A DNA stretch of 64,000 nucleotides from CAZJFH01 sp964545205 (GTDB taxonomy: Bacteria; Pseudomonadota; Alphaproteobacteria; Rhodospirillales; Magnetospirillaceae): NCBI GenBank assembly GCA_964545205.1, contig CAZJFH010000023.1:4201-68200 (forward strand), given 5' to 3'. Numbering within the stretch: the stretch's first letter is position 1; each line of letters starts with the position of its first letter. The translations under genes were made by a program, and so were the position numbers. A model generated the notes under the pieces. That model had not been told where the DNA came from. It made no database searches and saw nothing but the letters and a program-made list of their open reading frames with translations. Shown here in pieces: positions 46,272 through 55,518 of this stretch.

Positions 46272-47563
46272 GAATCAGCCTCCCCGACCCCGGGGAAAAG
46301 CTGCTGCATCAACCCCTTCTTGTGGGTCTTGAGCGTTTCGAGCTTTCGGGTCTCAGTGGCGATGAGCTTGTCGAGCGAAGTGAAACAGTCCCCGATGCGC
46401 AGTTGCTCTGAAATTTCTGGTCTATAAATCAGTACATTTCTGAGGGCTTCCAGGGAAATTTCTTGGAATGTGCTGCCTTTACTAACAGCCAAAATTCTGG
46501 TCTGAACGGGTTGGCTCCGAAGGGCATGCAGGTAAAACTCAGACGGGCCCTTTGTCCTTATTCTTGCGGTGCCCTGCGTTAGGTTTGCAACCGATATTTC
46601 CTTTGGAACAATTTGCGATGCCCCGATATTACCCCTAAGTGAGAAGACAATATCACCCGGTTTTACTTCAGACCTGCGGTATTTTTCCGCAATTTCGCTG
46701 GAGGTGCGTGACAATCCGCACAGGCGAAGCGCAAAATTTAGGTCCGTACTCTTGATGTACGGCATTCCGGCTGGGACGTGGGGGCCAGCCTGCACAATTC
46801 CGTAGGAGATTTTCGCAGTGCAGAGATTCTCCAGGGTCTCGGGTACCCACTCCCCTGCATCGCGGAATTCGGGGAAGCGGAGGCGGGGTTGGGTTTCGCC
46901 TTCCTGGGGGAAAAGCTGCTGCATCAGGCCCTTCTTGTGGGCCTTCAGCGCCTCTACCTTCCGCCCCTGCGCAGCAATCAGGGCGTCCGCCGAGTCCAGA
47001 CAGTCGGCGATTTTTTGTTGTTCGGGGAGCGTCGGCGTTGGAATCTCAACCCCGAAGAATGTCTCCTTGCTGATGTTCAGCAATCCATTGCTGCGGGCGC
47101 CGCTGGTAATGTGCTTCTTGAGCTGCTTTCCATGCTGGTTCATCTCAAAGCAGTTTTGAAAGAACCCGCTCGAATACTCTTTCTTGAGGCGGAAGGCGAT
47201 GAACACGTTTGGCGCGGCGACTTGCCCCCAGCCTTGCAGAAGGTAGATGCAGCCTTGGGGAAATTTCAGCGAATTGCCCTTGTTAAAAACAAAGTCGCCG
47301 TCCCGAACCAATGTGTAAAGCTGATACTGGTTCCCCGAGATATCCCGCCCAAACTTCTCCGCCTGCGGCACAAATCCGGTCCCGGCGGAAATACTGACCG
47401 GGGTGAGTTTCCTTTCGCCCACACGTTCATTAACCGGAACAGAAGCTCTTCGCAGGCTTACAGGTTTCCATTCCCCCGCCTCTTGAAACTCTGGAAAGCG
47501 CAGCTTCGGCACCAATGCAGCTCCGCCGCTGGCCACGGCTTCGGTTTTCCCCTTATTGCTCAT
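46268..47563 (-). CDS. hsdS: type I restriction-modification specificity subunit
   Basis: A 431-residue HsdS with the two-repeat layout. Target recognition domain 1 spans about residues 25-190, and a conserved helical spacer contains PTLPEQQKIADCLDSADALI and LKAHKKGLMQQLFPQEGE. Domain 2 starts at LRFPEFRDAGEWV, and a second conserved helix ends LKTHKKGLMQQLFPGVG. The repeated spacer helices define the distance between the two half-sites; the domains decide the sequence recognised. It overlaps hsdR by 11 bases and the PrrC-like gene by four. Confidence 0.96.
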   Translation of the reverse strand: MSNKGKTEAVASGGAALVPKLRFPEFQEAGEWKPVSLRRASVPVNERVGERKLTPVSISAGTGFVPQAEKFGRDISGNQYQLYTLVRDGDFVFNKGNSLKFPQGCIYLLQGWGQVAAPNVFIAFRLKKEYSSGFFQNCFEMNQHGKQLKKHITSGARSNGLLNISKETFFGVEIPTPTLPEQQKIADCLDSADALIAAQGRKVEALKAHKKGLMQQLFPQEGETQPRLRFPEFRDAGEWVPETLENLCTAKISYGIVQAGPHVPAGMPYIKSTDLNFALRLCGLSRTSSEIAEKYRRSEVKPGDIVFSLRGNIGASQIVPKEISVANLTQGTARIRTKGPSEFYLHALRSQPVQTRILAVSKGSTFQEISLEALRNVLIYRPEISEQLRIGDCFTSLDKLIATETRKLETLKTHKKGLMQQLFPGVGEADS

Positions 47564-50500
47564 AAGCGCTCAGCCCCGAAATTTCGCGGCCTCCGGCACG
47601 CTTTAACAGAACCGGCATCAAATCGGTCATCAGCTCTAGTTCCTTCACCCGCCGCGCCTTCCAGTTCAGGCCAAGGGGCTCCATCAGATCGGTCAGTGCC
47701 TGGCCGTCAAAGATCATGCGTTGTAGGATGGTTTCGACAAAGCCTTGCAGCGCCTCGGTGGTCAGCCCGTGCTTTCCAGCGATCCCCGCCAGTTCCGCTG
47801 CGTTCTTTTCCGCCTTAAAGCAGCTGTAACCATCGCGGATAACCTTTTCGCTGAGGCCCTCACCCGCCTTCAGGGTGGCGATGTAGGCGGCGATATCCTC
47901 ACGCTCGTCCATGAACTTGGCATCGGATTGGATCAGGCCGATCAGTTCGTCACGGCTCATCTTCCGCTCGCCGGGCGCTGCTGCGGAATAGCGGGCGATC
48001 AAGCCCATGATGTAGTCATAATCGATGACGGCCGAGGCGAAGAGGACGAACTCGAAATCCAACTGGTCGGCTTCGGGTGTCGGCGTGTCCGCGCCCTTGC
48101 CCTGCTGGGCCCGCAGGCGCTGGGCGGTTTCCAGATAGGCGCCTCGAAAGCCCATAAGGTTATCGCGCGGCAGGATCTGTTCGATTGTGGCGGCGTTTTC
48201 GGGCGTCAAATCGGTGTACTGGTCCAACTGGGTCTTGAGCCGCTGGACCTCCTTAAAATGCTCGATGAAAGCCACGCGGGCGGCATCGCCCTTGAGATTG
48301 GGCACGGCGTCGGGGACGCAGTCGAGGCCCTGCGACTTCATGAAGGCGTCTAGTTTCTGGACGGCGGTTTCCAGCTTCTGGATGACCACGGGCGCCTTGT
48401 CGACCAGCCAGATCTTGCGAGCCTTTTCGGCGGCCGCCTCGCCGGAGAAGAGGGCGATGGCGGCATCGACCGCGCCCTGCTGTTGGCGGAAGTCGAGGAT
48501 GTTGCCATAAGGCTTGGTGGCGTTCAGCACACGGTTGGTGCGCGAGAAGGCTTGGATCAAGCCGTGGTGCTTCAGGTTCTTGTCGACGTAAAGAGTGTTC
48601 AGGAACTTGGAGTCAAAGCCGGTGAGCAGCATGTCGACGACAATTGTGATGTCGATCTTGTGGTGCGGCTGATTGGGGTAGGCTTTCCGCAGGTCAGAAT
48701 CCGGCCATTGCTGGTCTTTAATGCGCTTCTGCACGTCCTGATAAAACAGATCGAACTCGCCAATCTTATGGTTTGTGCCGTAATTGGCATTGTATTCCGC
48801 AAGAATGGCCTTCAGGGCCTCCTTCTTCTTTTCTGGCTCGACCGCGTTGTCTTCCTTCTCCTGCGGCAGATCCTCCTGAATCTGCTTCACGTCAGGATCG
48901 CCCTCGGCAGGCGGAGAGAATACGCAGGCGATGTTGAGCGGCTGGAAGCTGGAATCTGCGGACTGCTTCTCGGCCTGCATGGTCTTGAACAGCGCGTGAT
49001 ATTCGATGGCGTCATTGATCGACGACGTGGCGAGCAGGGCGTTGAACCTGCGCTGACCGGTGGCCGCATCGTGCTTGGACAGGATCGCCTCGATGACCGC
49101 CCGCTTTGCCAGCGGTTCACCCGGCTTGGGTAGGGTCTTGCCCTGCGGCTTGAAGTAGTCGACATGGAACCGAAGGACGTTTCCGTCCTCAATGGCGTGC
49201 GTGATCGTGTAGGTGTGAAGCCGCTTCTGGAAGAGGTCTTCCGTCGTCTTCATGCTACCCAGCGTGTCTTCGATCTTTTGCTGGGCCGCGTTCTGATCGA
49301 AGATGGGCGTTCCGGTGAAGCCGAAAAGCTGGGCGCGCGGGAAGAACTCTTTAATGGCCTTATGATTCTCGCCGAACTGTGAGCGGTGACATTCGTCGAA
49401 GATAAAGGCGATGCGCTTGTGGCGCAGGGGCTCAAGCTGTTCCTTGAAGCTCTTCTTGCCGCCCTTTTTCTGCTGCTTGTTGCGCTTGCTGTTTTCATCC
49501 AGCGCAAGGCCAAGCTTCTGAATCGTGCAGACGATGACCTTGTCAGCATAGTCGTCGGACAGAAGGCGCCGGACGAGGGTGGCGGTGTTGGTGTTTTCCT
49601 CGACGCAACCTTCCTGGAACTTGTTGAACTCCTCGCGCGTCTGCCGATCGAGGTCCTTGCGGTCCACGACGAAGAGGCACTTCTCGATGTCGGGATTGTC
49701 CTTCAGCAGCGTTGACGCCTTGAAGGAGGTGAGTGTCTTGCCGCTGCCCGTCGTGTGCCAGATGTAGCCATTGCCGCAATCCTGGGCGATCGAGTCGACA
49801 ATCGCCTTCACCGCGTAGACCTGATACGGCCGCATCATCAGGAGCTTCTGCTCACTTGCCACCAGAACCATGTAGCGGCTGATCGTCTGGCCGAGAGTGC
49901 ATTTAACGAGGAAAGTCTCGGCAAAACTATTGAGGTGGACAATATTTTTATTGTCTACATCAGCAAACTCGTAGACCGGCAGAAAGCGCTCCTCGGCATT
50001 GAAGGCGAAATGGCGCGCATTGTTGTTCGCAAAATAAAACGTCCGATCGCGGTTGCTGACGATGAAGAGCTGAAGAAAGCACAAGATCGTCTTCGTATAC
50101 CCGTTCCCGGGGTCGTTCTTGTATTCGACGATCTGCTCCATGGCTCGACGCGGGCTTATGCCGAGGGTCTTAAGTTCGATTTGAACGATTGGCACGCCGT
50201 TGATCAGGAGAATGACGTCGTACCGATGGTGGCTGTTGTCTGTGTTGATGCGGAGCTGGTTGACCACCTCAAAGGAATTCTTGCACCAGTCCCTGATATT
50301 GACCAGCGTATAATTCAGCGGTGTCCCATCGTCGCGGGTGAAGTTATTTCGTTCGCGCAAGATACGCGCAGCTGTAAATACATCCGGTGTGACAATCTCA
50401 TCCATAAGGCGCTGGAACTCGCCGTCGGTGAGATTCACGCCATTCAGTTGCTCGAACTTTTTTCTGAAATTTTCTTCTAATTTCGCTCGGTCTATGATAT

Positions 50501-50594
50501 CAGGACGATATTCATACTTGAGGTCACACAGCTTTGCGACCAATTCCTTTTCAAGGTCACGCTCGGCTTTATTCATTGTCATGGAAAAATTCAT
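47553..50594 (-). CDS. hsdR: type I restriction endonuclease, R subunit
   Basis: A 1013-residue R subunit. The N-terminal PD-(D/E)xK nuclease has RYDVILLINGVPIVQIELKTLG (Asp, and the ExK pair). The two-domain SF2 translocase has GYIWHTTGSGKTLTSFKA (Walker A), IAFIFDECHRSQFG (DECH), FGFTGTPIFD, VVDMLLTGFDSKFL and a final motif VI QAFSRTNRV. A helical C-terminus binds the M2S core. First gene of the operon. Start ATG 50594 is one of three close ATGs (also 50582 and 50576), none with a clear ribosome site. It belongs to the EcoR124/IC-type group by its neighbours' features. Confidence 0.96.
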   Translation of the reverse strand: MNFSMTMNKAERDLEKELVAKLCDLKYEYRPDIIDRAKLEENFRKKFEQLNGVNLTDGEFQRLMDEIVTPDVFTAARILRERNNFTRDDGTPLNYTLVNIRDWCKNSFEVVNQLRINTDNSHHRYDVILLINGVPIVQIELKTLGISPRRAMEQIVEYKNDPGNGYTKTILCFLQLFIVSNRDRTFYFANNNARHFAFNAEERFLPVYEFADVDNKNIVHLNSFAETFLVKCTLGQTISRYMVLVASEQKLLMMRPYQVYAVKAIVDSIAQDCGNGYIWHTTGSGKTLTSFKASTLLKDNPDIEKCLFVVDRKDLDRQTREEFNKFQEGCVEENTNTATLVRRLLSDDYADKVIVCTIQKLGLALDENSKRNKQQKKGGKKSFKEQLEPLRHKRIAFIFDECHRSQFGENHKAIKEFFPRAQLFGFTGTPIFDQNAAQQKIEDTLGSMKTTEDLFQKRLHTYTITHAIEDGNVLRFHVDYFKPQGKTLPKPGEPLAKRAVIEAILSKHDAATGQRRFNALLATSSINDAIEYHALFKTMQAEKQSADSSFQPLNIACVFSPPAEGDPDVKQIQEDLPQEKEDNAVEPEKKKEALKAILAEYNANYGTNHKIGEFDLFYQDVQKRIKDQQWPDSDLRKAYPNQPHHKIDITIVVDMLLTGFDSKFLNTLYVDKNLKHHGLIQAFSRTNRVLNATKPYGNILDFRQQQGAVDAAIALFSGEAAAEKARKIWLVDKAPVVIQKLETAVQKLDAFMKSQGLDCVPDAVPNLKGDAARVAFIEHFKEVQRLKTQLDQYTDLTPENAATIEQILPRDNLMGFRGAYLETAQRLRAQQGKGADTPTPEADQLDFEFVLFASAVIDYDYIMGLIARYSAAAPGERKMSRDELIGLIQSDAKFMDEREDIAAYIATLKAGEGLSEKVIRDGYSCFKAEKNAAELAGIAGKHGLTTEALQGFVETILQRMIFDGQALTDLMEPLGLNWKARRVKELELMTDLMPVLLKRAGGREISGLSAYEQ

Positions 50595-50759
50595 TGCCTA
50601 TGTGTGTCGATTAGGGAGAATGGATTTGGCCAAGTCACATACGACGCAGAGATGTGACCATTAACAGTTCATAAACGGTGGTTCTCGGTCAGCCGCCAAC
50701 AATTCTATACGTAACCTCACATCCCCGTTAACCCGCGTGCAGCGATCCGCTCTGAGCGT

Positions 50760-50948
50760 TTGATTCTAGGCCAATCGTATACGCCGATTGCCATTACCGC
50801 AACTGCTGGGCCTACATGTATAGTTACGGCACCCGGTTCCGATTCGATTGATCTCGGATGGGAGGAGGTCCAGGCGCTAATAGGTTGGTACAACGACTTC
50901 AAGCCAGCGGTTCAGGGGCGCTGTCCGGAAGCGGCGTCCATGTTGTGA
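50760..50948 (+). CDS. possible small protein, 62 aa (TTG start)
   Basis: An open frame in the 596-base gap between hsdR and the LuxR gene: strands PIAITATAGPTCIVTAPG, then helix DLGWEEVQALIGWYNDF. The composition is coding-like and the amphipathic helix is convincing, but the start would be TTG without a ribosome site. It may be a decayed gene. The remaining part of the gap holds only a short CGCCCG/CGGGCG hairpin near 51102-51120. Confidence 0.25.
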   Translation: MILGQSYTPIAITATAGPTCIVTAPGSDSIDLGWEEVQALIGWYNDFKPAVQGRCPEAASML

Positions 50949-51190
50949 AACCCGCCTGTCCGTTTCCGGCCCCAAACTGTCACCGCCCATCGAACCTACC
51001 TCGCGCTCCCGCGGCGCTACATCCGGGGCCTGCGAGCAGGCGATCGCGATCAGTTTCGCCTCTTTTTCGCCGTCGAACACCCGGCGGCACGGGCGGCGTC
51101 GCCCGCTTTTTCCGGGCGAGCGTCGCCTGAGCCCTTCTTCCAAACGTTCCATGCCGATCCAACACCGTCATCCCCCCCGATTAGTGACGC

Positions 51191-52288
51191 CTACTCGGGC
51201 GACACCCAACGTGCCGGGCTGTCCACCGCCAGCCGCACCAGTTCGCTGATGCGGGTGGCGCCTGTCTTGCTCCGCAGCGCCTTGATCTGCGAGCGCACGG
51301 TGTTGATGGAGACGTCGGCCGTCGCGGCGATCTCCTCGGGGCTGGCGCCTTCGGCGAGGAGCATCAGGACGCGGGCCTCGGCGGGCGTCAGCCCGAACAG
51401 CCGCGCCAGCACCGGGCCGGCCTCCGGCTTCGCTGCCGCCGGATCGCCGATGAACAGGGCCGCGCCATCGACTCGTCGGGTCAGCCGGCCGTGAGCGGGG
51501 CCGACGAGCACATGGTAAGGCGCTTCGCCGTCGCGGCGCCGCACCGCCATGGCGCCTCCGCCTTGGCCGGCGACGGCCTGCCCGACCAGGCGCTGTAACT
51601 CGTCGCCGTCGTCCCTGGTCCAGGCGGCGACGACGTCGCCACGGCCGAGCAGCAGCCCGTCGCGGCGCTCCACGACCGCCAGCGCCGCCCTGTTGGCTTC
51701 GATCAGCCGGCAGCGGCGATCGACGACGACGATAGCATGGCTGAGCCGGTCGAGGGCGGACACGACGGCCTGGTGGCGCCGTTCCAGGTTCTCCAACCGC
51801 CGGCCCATGGCCAGCGCCCGCCCGATGTGGGGACAGAGGAGACGGTACACCCTCAGGGCATCCTCACTGAACCGCCCCTCCTGCGGACCGCGAATGGCGT
51901 TGACCACCGTGAAGTGGTCGTTGCCCCGGAAGTTGACGCCGCAGCCATGCAGATCGCCCCATGGCCGCAGATAGTCGGCGTAGAACTGGGTGCGAACCAG
52001 TTCTTCGAGCGGCACCAGCTCTTCCATCAGTCCCGGCACACCGGACCCCACCGCCTTGCGCTGGGCTGCCCGCGTCCACTCGTCCAGCGGCGCGAAGGTT
52101 CGCACGTAGTCGGTGAACTGCGCCGGGTCGAACCCGATGCCCAGGGTCAGGTCCGGCGGCGACCCCGGCGTCGGCGCCGAGAACAGGGTGACCTTGCGGC
52201 AGTTGAGAAGACTGCCGATGCCTTCGATGACCGGCTGCCAACCTTGCTGATCCTGGCTGGCCTCGTAGATGGCCCCGGCTGCCGCCAT
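51191..52288 (-). CDS. LuxR-family transcriptional regulator, PAS-like
   Basis: A 365-residue regulator. An N-terminal sensor (AIYEASQDQQGWQPVIEGIG, then LGIGFDPAQFTDYVRTFAPLDEW) and a central PAS-like region (ALDRLSHAIVVVDRRCRLIEAN) precede the C-terminal GerE/LuxR helix-turn-helix LTPAEARVLMLLAEGASPEEIAATADVSINTVRSQIKALRSKTG. It is the intact counterpart of the broken regulator at 42197. The start at 52288 is the best of several; no ribosome site is strong. It could regulate the restriction operon or another island function. Confidence 0.85.
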   Translation of the reverse strand: MAAAGAIYEASQDQQGWQPVIEGIGSLLNCRKVTLFSAPTPGSPPDLTLGIGFDPAQFTDYVRTFAPLDEWTRAAQRKAVGSGVPGLMEELVPLEELVRTQFYADYLRPWGDLHGCGVNFRGNDHFTVVNAIRGPQEGRFSEDALRVYRLLCPHIGRALAMGRRLENLERRHQAVVSALDRLSHAIVVVDRRCRLIEANRAALAVVERRDGLLLGRGDVVAAWTRDDGDELQRLVGQAVAGQGGGAMAVRRRDGEAPYHVLVGPAHGRLTRRVDGAALFIGDPAAAKPEAGPVLARLFGLTPAEARVLMLLAEGASPEEIAATADVSINTVRSQIKALRSKTGATRISELVRLAVDSPARWVSPE

Positions 52289-52545
52289 CGGGATCAGTCG
52301 TATTCGCCGCTGTCGCTGACCGCAACCGGAGGCCGGCGGATGTTTCCCTTCGGCCACGCCAAATCCGTCCTGGCGCACCGGTGCGCCTGCTTCGCGGTGG
52401 CCTTGGTGCAACGAGGTGCGTTCCGAGGCGAGTTGCAGCTTGTGCGCCTCTTACAGCTCCTGCCGCCTGACGCCGCCGGTTCGGCGTCCCGGCGCAGCCG
52501 GCCGATGGCGGCGGTGATGGTATAGAGCTTGGCGATGCCGCCCTC

Positions 52546-53496
52546 CTACAGCACCAAGCGGGCGGCATTGTTGCGCCAGGCTTCGGCGATGCGGATGTAG
52601 CGCATCGCGACGCGCGGGCTCTCGTGGCGGGTCTGGCGCATGATCGTCGCCAGATCGGCGCCGGCCAGTGCCGCCGCGGTCGCCAGCCCGGCGCGCAGGC
52701 TGTGGCCGCTATAGGCATTGGCATCGAGCCCAGCCGCCGTCGCCGCGCGCTTGATCACATTGGCGATGCTGCGATCCGACAGCCGATCGCCGACGACACC
52801 GCCGCGCACCTGGCGAAACACCGCCCCGCCGACGAGCCCGGCCTCCCCCAGCCAGCCCCGTAGCGCGGTGACCGGACAGAGCTCCGCCGCCCGGCCGTAG
52901 GGCACGCAGACCTCTTGCCCGGCCCCGGCCTGGTCGGTCTTCGAGCGCCGGATCAGCACCCGCACGCCCTCGGCCTCGAAGGCGAGATCGCCGATATCGA
53001 GGGCGACCAGCTCGGAGCGGCGCAGCGCACTGGCGAAGCCGAACAGCAGCAGGGCGCGATTGCGCACGCCGCGCAGGCCGCTGCCGCACGCCGCCGTCAT
53101 CGCCCGCAGCTCGACGAGCAGGAGCGCCGCCTTGGCGTCCTGGCGCACGCCATTGCTGCGGCGAATGCCTTCCCATACCTGGCGGATCGCCGGGTGGCCG
53201 TCGTCGAGGGGCTGGCCTGCCGCCGCATGGCTGGCCTTGATGGCCGCCAATGCGACGGCAAGGCTGCCGGTCTTCATCGCCGCGGCGGCGGCGGCGAGAT
53301 AGAGCGCCACCGTCTCGGGCGCCGCCGGCAGGGCGTCGCGGTCGTTGTCGGTGCACCAGGCGGCGAAGCGGCGCCACTGGCTGGCATAGGTGCGCCGCGT
53401 GTTGGCGGCGCGGGACGCTTCGGCGTAGCGGCGAGCCTCGGCCGTGGCGGCGTGGATGGTCGCGGGCACGGGGCCGGCTTGGCGGGTCAGGGACAT
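52546..53496 (-). CDS. tyrosine recombinase (second, island-internal)
   Basis: A 316-residue integrase/recombinase. The N-terminal SAM-like core-binding domain has SRAANTRRTYASQWRRFAAWC; catalytic residues are Arg in ASALRRSELVALD, the HSLRAG His-Arg pair, His in RQTRHESPRVAMRYI, and Tyr in that segment. It is G+C-rich and not related by eye to the right-end integrase, so it may belong to an older or nested element. Its upstream region contains two small palindromes. The coding frame ends TAG; about 80 further codons stay open after it, without obvious meaning. Confidence 0.92.
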   Translation of the reverse strand: MSLTRQAGPVPATIHAATAEARRYAEASRAANTRRTYASQWRRFAAWCTDNDRDALPAAPETVALYLAAAAAAMKTGSLAVALAAIKASHAAAGQPLDDGHPAIRQVWEGIRRSNGVRQDAKAALLLVELRAMTAACGSGLRGVRNRALLLFGFASALRRSELVALDIGDLAFEAEGVRVLIRRSKTDQAGAGQEVCVPYGRAAELCPVTALRGWLGEAGLVGGAVFRQVRGGVVGDRLSDRSIANVIKRAATAAGLDANAYSGHSLRAGLATAAALAGADLATIMRQTRHESPRVAMRYIRIAEAWRNNAARLVL

Positions 53497-53680
53497 GGCG
53501 CGGCCCCTCCGGGGCGGGTGGCCGGGGCGGCGTTTTGGGCGTGCTGGACGGGGTGGGCGCTGGCGGATGGGGTTGAGGCCGCGGCGGGCAGTTTCGCACA
53601 GCTGTTGGCGTCGAGAGCGCCGGCGGGTGCAGGTAGAGGCAAGACGGCGTGGCGCATAAAGGCGTCTCCGGATCAGGTTA

Positions 53681-53779
53681 ATGCTTTCACAAGCATAACA
53701 CTGCGGAAAGTGCGCCGTTCTTGCGACTTGGACTCCGTTGCTTATGTATTCGGATTAGACTTTGGACTCCAGCGGAGTC
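53681..53779. promoter_or_regulatory. palindromes upstream of the recombinase gene
   Basis: ATGCTT-TCAC-AAGCAT (53681-53696) and GACTCC-AGC-GGAGTC (53765-53779), both perfect with six-base arms. A second copy of GACTCC, in a TTGGACTCC context, is at 53731. They sit in the AT-rich leader 185-285 bases before the recombinase start and could be operators or recombination sites. The remaining sequence 53497-53998 has no convincing gene. Confidence 0.4.
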
Positions 53780-53998
53780 AATTGCGTATGTGCGCGCAAG
53801 ACTGCGGCGCACATTATTCCGTCAACCGTGGCGCCGATGGCCGGCACTGTCGCCGTGCCTACTGCCGCGCGGCGGCCTCACCGCGCCCGGCGTCGGCCGC
53901 CAACTGCGTCTGCAGGCACTAGGCTTGCAATTTGGGGTGAAAAGTTGCTCGTGGTTGCGCATCGACATCGGCGCAACCGCCTCGGTACCGCCACGTCT

Positions 53999-54199
53999 TT
54001 ACATGCACCTCTCGGGGCGCTGCGGCGAGCCCTCGCCGCCGCACTCGATGCAAAGCCAGTCCTCGGCCCGCGCCGGCCGCCGGTAGCGGCCGAAGCTGAC
54101 GACCAGCAGCACCAACTCGGCAATGAAGGCCGATGTGCGCTTGAGGTGCACGGTCTCGGCCGCCAGACACGTGCAGAACTGCATCCGGTGCATCTCCAT
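53999..54199 (-). CDS. possible small Cys-containing protein
   Basis: A 66-residue frame: MEMHRMQFCTCLAAETVHLK, a hydrophobic helix TSAFIAELVLLVVSFG, then RYRRPARAEDWLCIECGGEG with a CIEC pair. The ATG follows GGGGGGCGGACG. The two cysteine pairs (CTC, CIEC) could bind zinc. Small, unrecognised and unsupported by neighbours, so doubtful. Confidence 0.35.
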   Translation of the reverse strand: MEMHRMQFCTCLAAETVHLKRTSAFIAELVLLVVSFGRYRRPARAEDWLCIECGGEGSPQRPERCM

Positions 54200-54760
54200 C
54201 GTCCGCCCCCCAACGCACGATTCCGATCCCTGATGAAGCGGCATCACCGTGCCGGCGTCATCACCCATTTTGGTGACGTCGCTGCCGCCTGCGGAAGCGA
54301 CAACGGCGAGCTGTCGCAGCCTTCGGCCGGCGCGCCGAGGTCTTCCGATAAGCGCCCGAATCGGAAATGGGACACCTGTATACCGCAGGGGCCCCGGGAC
54401 ACCCCCAGCACATGGGGCCGTTCGCTACCTATCCGAGTGCGCGCCTAAGACGGATTCCCGTCAACAGCACGCAATGGGTAGTGCGTATTGCCGATATCCT
54501 GCGCCGATCCGGCGAAGGATTGGATCGAATTGGCCGTTGTGGCGATAGGGTTCGGGAGGTGGCGGGGTGTCATTTTGGCCGGAGTGGCGAATAAGGCGGT
54601 GCGGTTTTGGCGCCTGAAGTGTGCGCCCGAGGTGGAAGATGAGCCGAAAGGGTGACGCGCTGGTGGGGTGGAATTGGTGGTTGACCGGGCGGTGGGGCTT
54701 TTCGACTATGCGGCCACGGGAGGCAGAAATGAGCCGATGTGGCTCGAATCCGTACCCGCC

Positions 54761-55042
54761 GTTCCCGTCCTTCATCGAGGCGGGGGAACGAAATAGCCGT
54801 GCGTTTTCAACGATGTAACACCCGAACCCGCCGTTCCCCCCAACGGCACTAAAAACTCCTATAGGGAATCTGAATCGGTGAAGGGGTGTTTTAGCCTTTT
54901 AAAAACCGCGATTCCGTTGGTTTTCCTCTATAGGACTTTTTAAGTTTTAAGGGTTACGGGGGGTACAGCGTTATAAAGGTTTGATATATAATGAGAATTC
55001 CGTTCCCCCCTACGGGGGTACATGGGGGGAACGCGGGGGAAC
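54761..55042. repeat. GTTCCCC inverted boxes in AT-rich tract
   Basis: GTTCCCC or its complement occurs at 54782-54789 (GGGGGAAC), 54833-54841, 55002-55010 (GTTCCCCCC), 55024-55032 (GGGGGGAAC) and 55035-55042, with a degenerate GTTCCCG at 54761. Between them 54840-55000 is unusually AT-rich with repeated TTTTAA and TATAG motifs. The layout resembles an iteron-plus-AT-rich unwinding element. No replication protein gene follows directly. The rest of 54200-55152 shows no credible gene. Confidence 0.55.
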
Positions 55043-55152
55043 GCCCCTTTTTCAGCCCAAATCGGCCGGTAACCTCTGTCTAGGTTTCACCCTTCAGCCG
55101 GAGCGGCCAACTCAGGAAGCGTCCGCAGATCACTGTCACCACTGGACGCTCA

Positions 55153-55518
55153 ATGGCAACACGTCGCACTCGCGGAGGACGCCCCAAGAAGACCGGCCGT
55201 CGGGAGCCCAACGGCCGTCTGTCGCGGGCCGCGATCGACCACGGCACTCCCGAGCTGCGCCGCCAGCGCGTGCGCGCTCACGGGATGCCCGATGTCGGCG
55301 TGACGTCGCCAATCGACGAGCTGGCTGCGAAGCGATTGCTGATCGAACCCAATGACGACCCGGCTCGAAACAGCATTCGCCGCGTGCTCGCCGATCGCTT
55401 CACGGTGATGTACTGCGTCTCGTTCGGCACGCCCCACCCCAAGGTGCGCGGGCTTACGATAGGCTCCCGAGGGAGCGCGGCCCAGAATGCCAATTCCCAG
55501 CCCTGCGAAGCCCGCTGA
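55153..55518 (+). CDS. phage-type hypothetical protein, C-terminus possibly altered
   Basis: A 121-residue basic protein beginning MATRRTRGGRPKKTGRREPN, GRLSRAAIDHGTPELRR. A start of the GRPRKxGxREPNGRLSR kind is common in alphaproteobacterial prophages and islands and I recognise it as a recurrent uncharacterised type. The final 20 residues (TIGSRGSAAQNANSQP) look out of register with the rest, suggesting a frameshift or truncation near 55455. Located after the AT-rich tract, so possibly under its control. Confidence 0.55.
   Translation: MATRRTRGGRPKKTGRREPNGRLSRAAIDHGTPELRRQRVRAHGMPDVGVTSPIDELAAKRLLIEPNDDPARNSIRRVLADRFTVMYCVSFGTPHPKVRGLTIGSRGSAAQNANSQPCEAR

Noticed and set aside
54461..54775. 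A minus-strand frame with recurring PHRLI motifs
   Set aside because: The repeated motif follows from repeated DNA of low complexity; no ribosome site, no known domain, and the region carries the GTTCCCC boxes.
54761..55042. A CRISPR array
   Set aside because: The short GTTCCCC boxes alternate in orientation with irregular spacing, unlike 25-40-base direct repeats with equal spacers.
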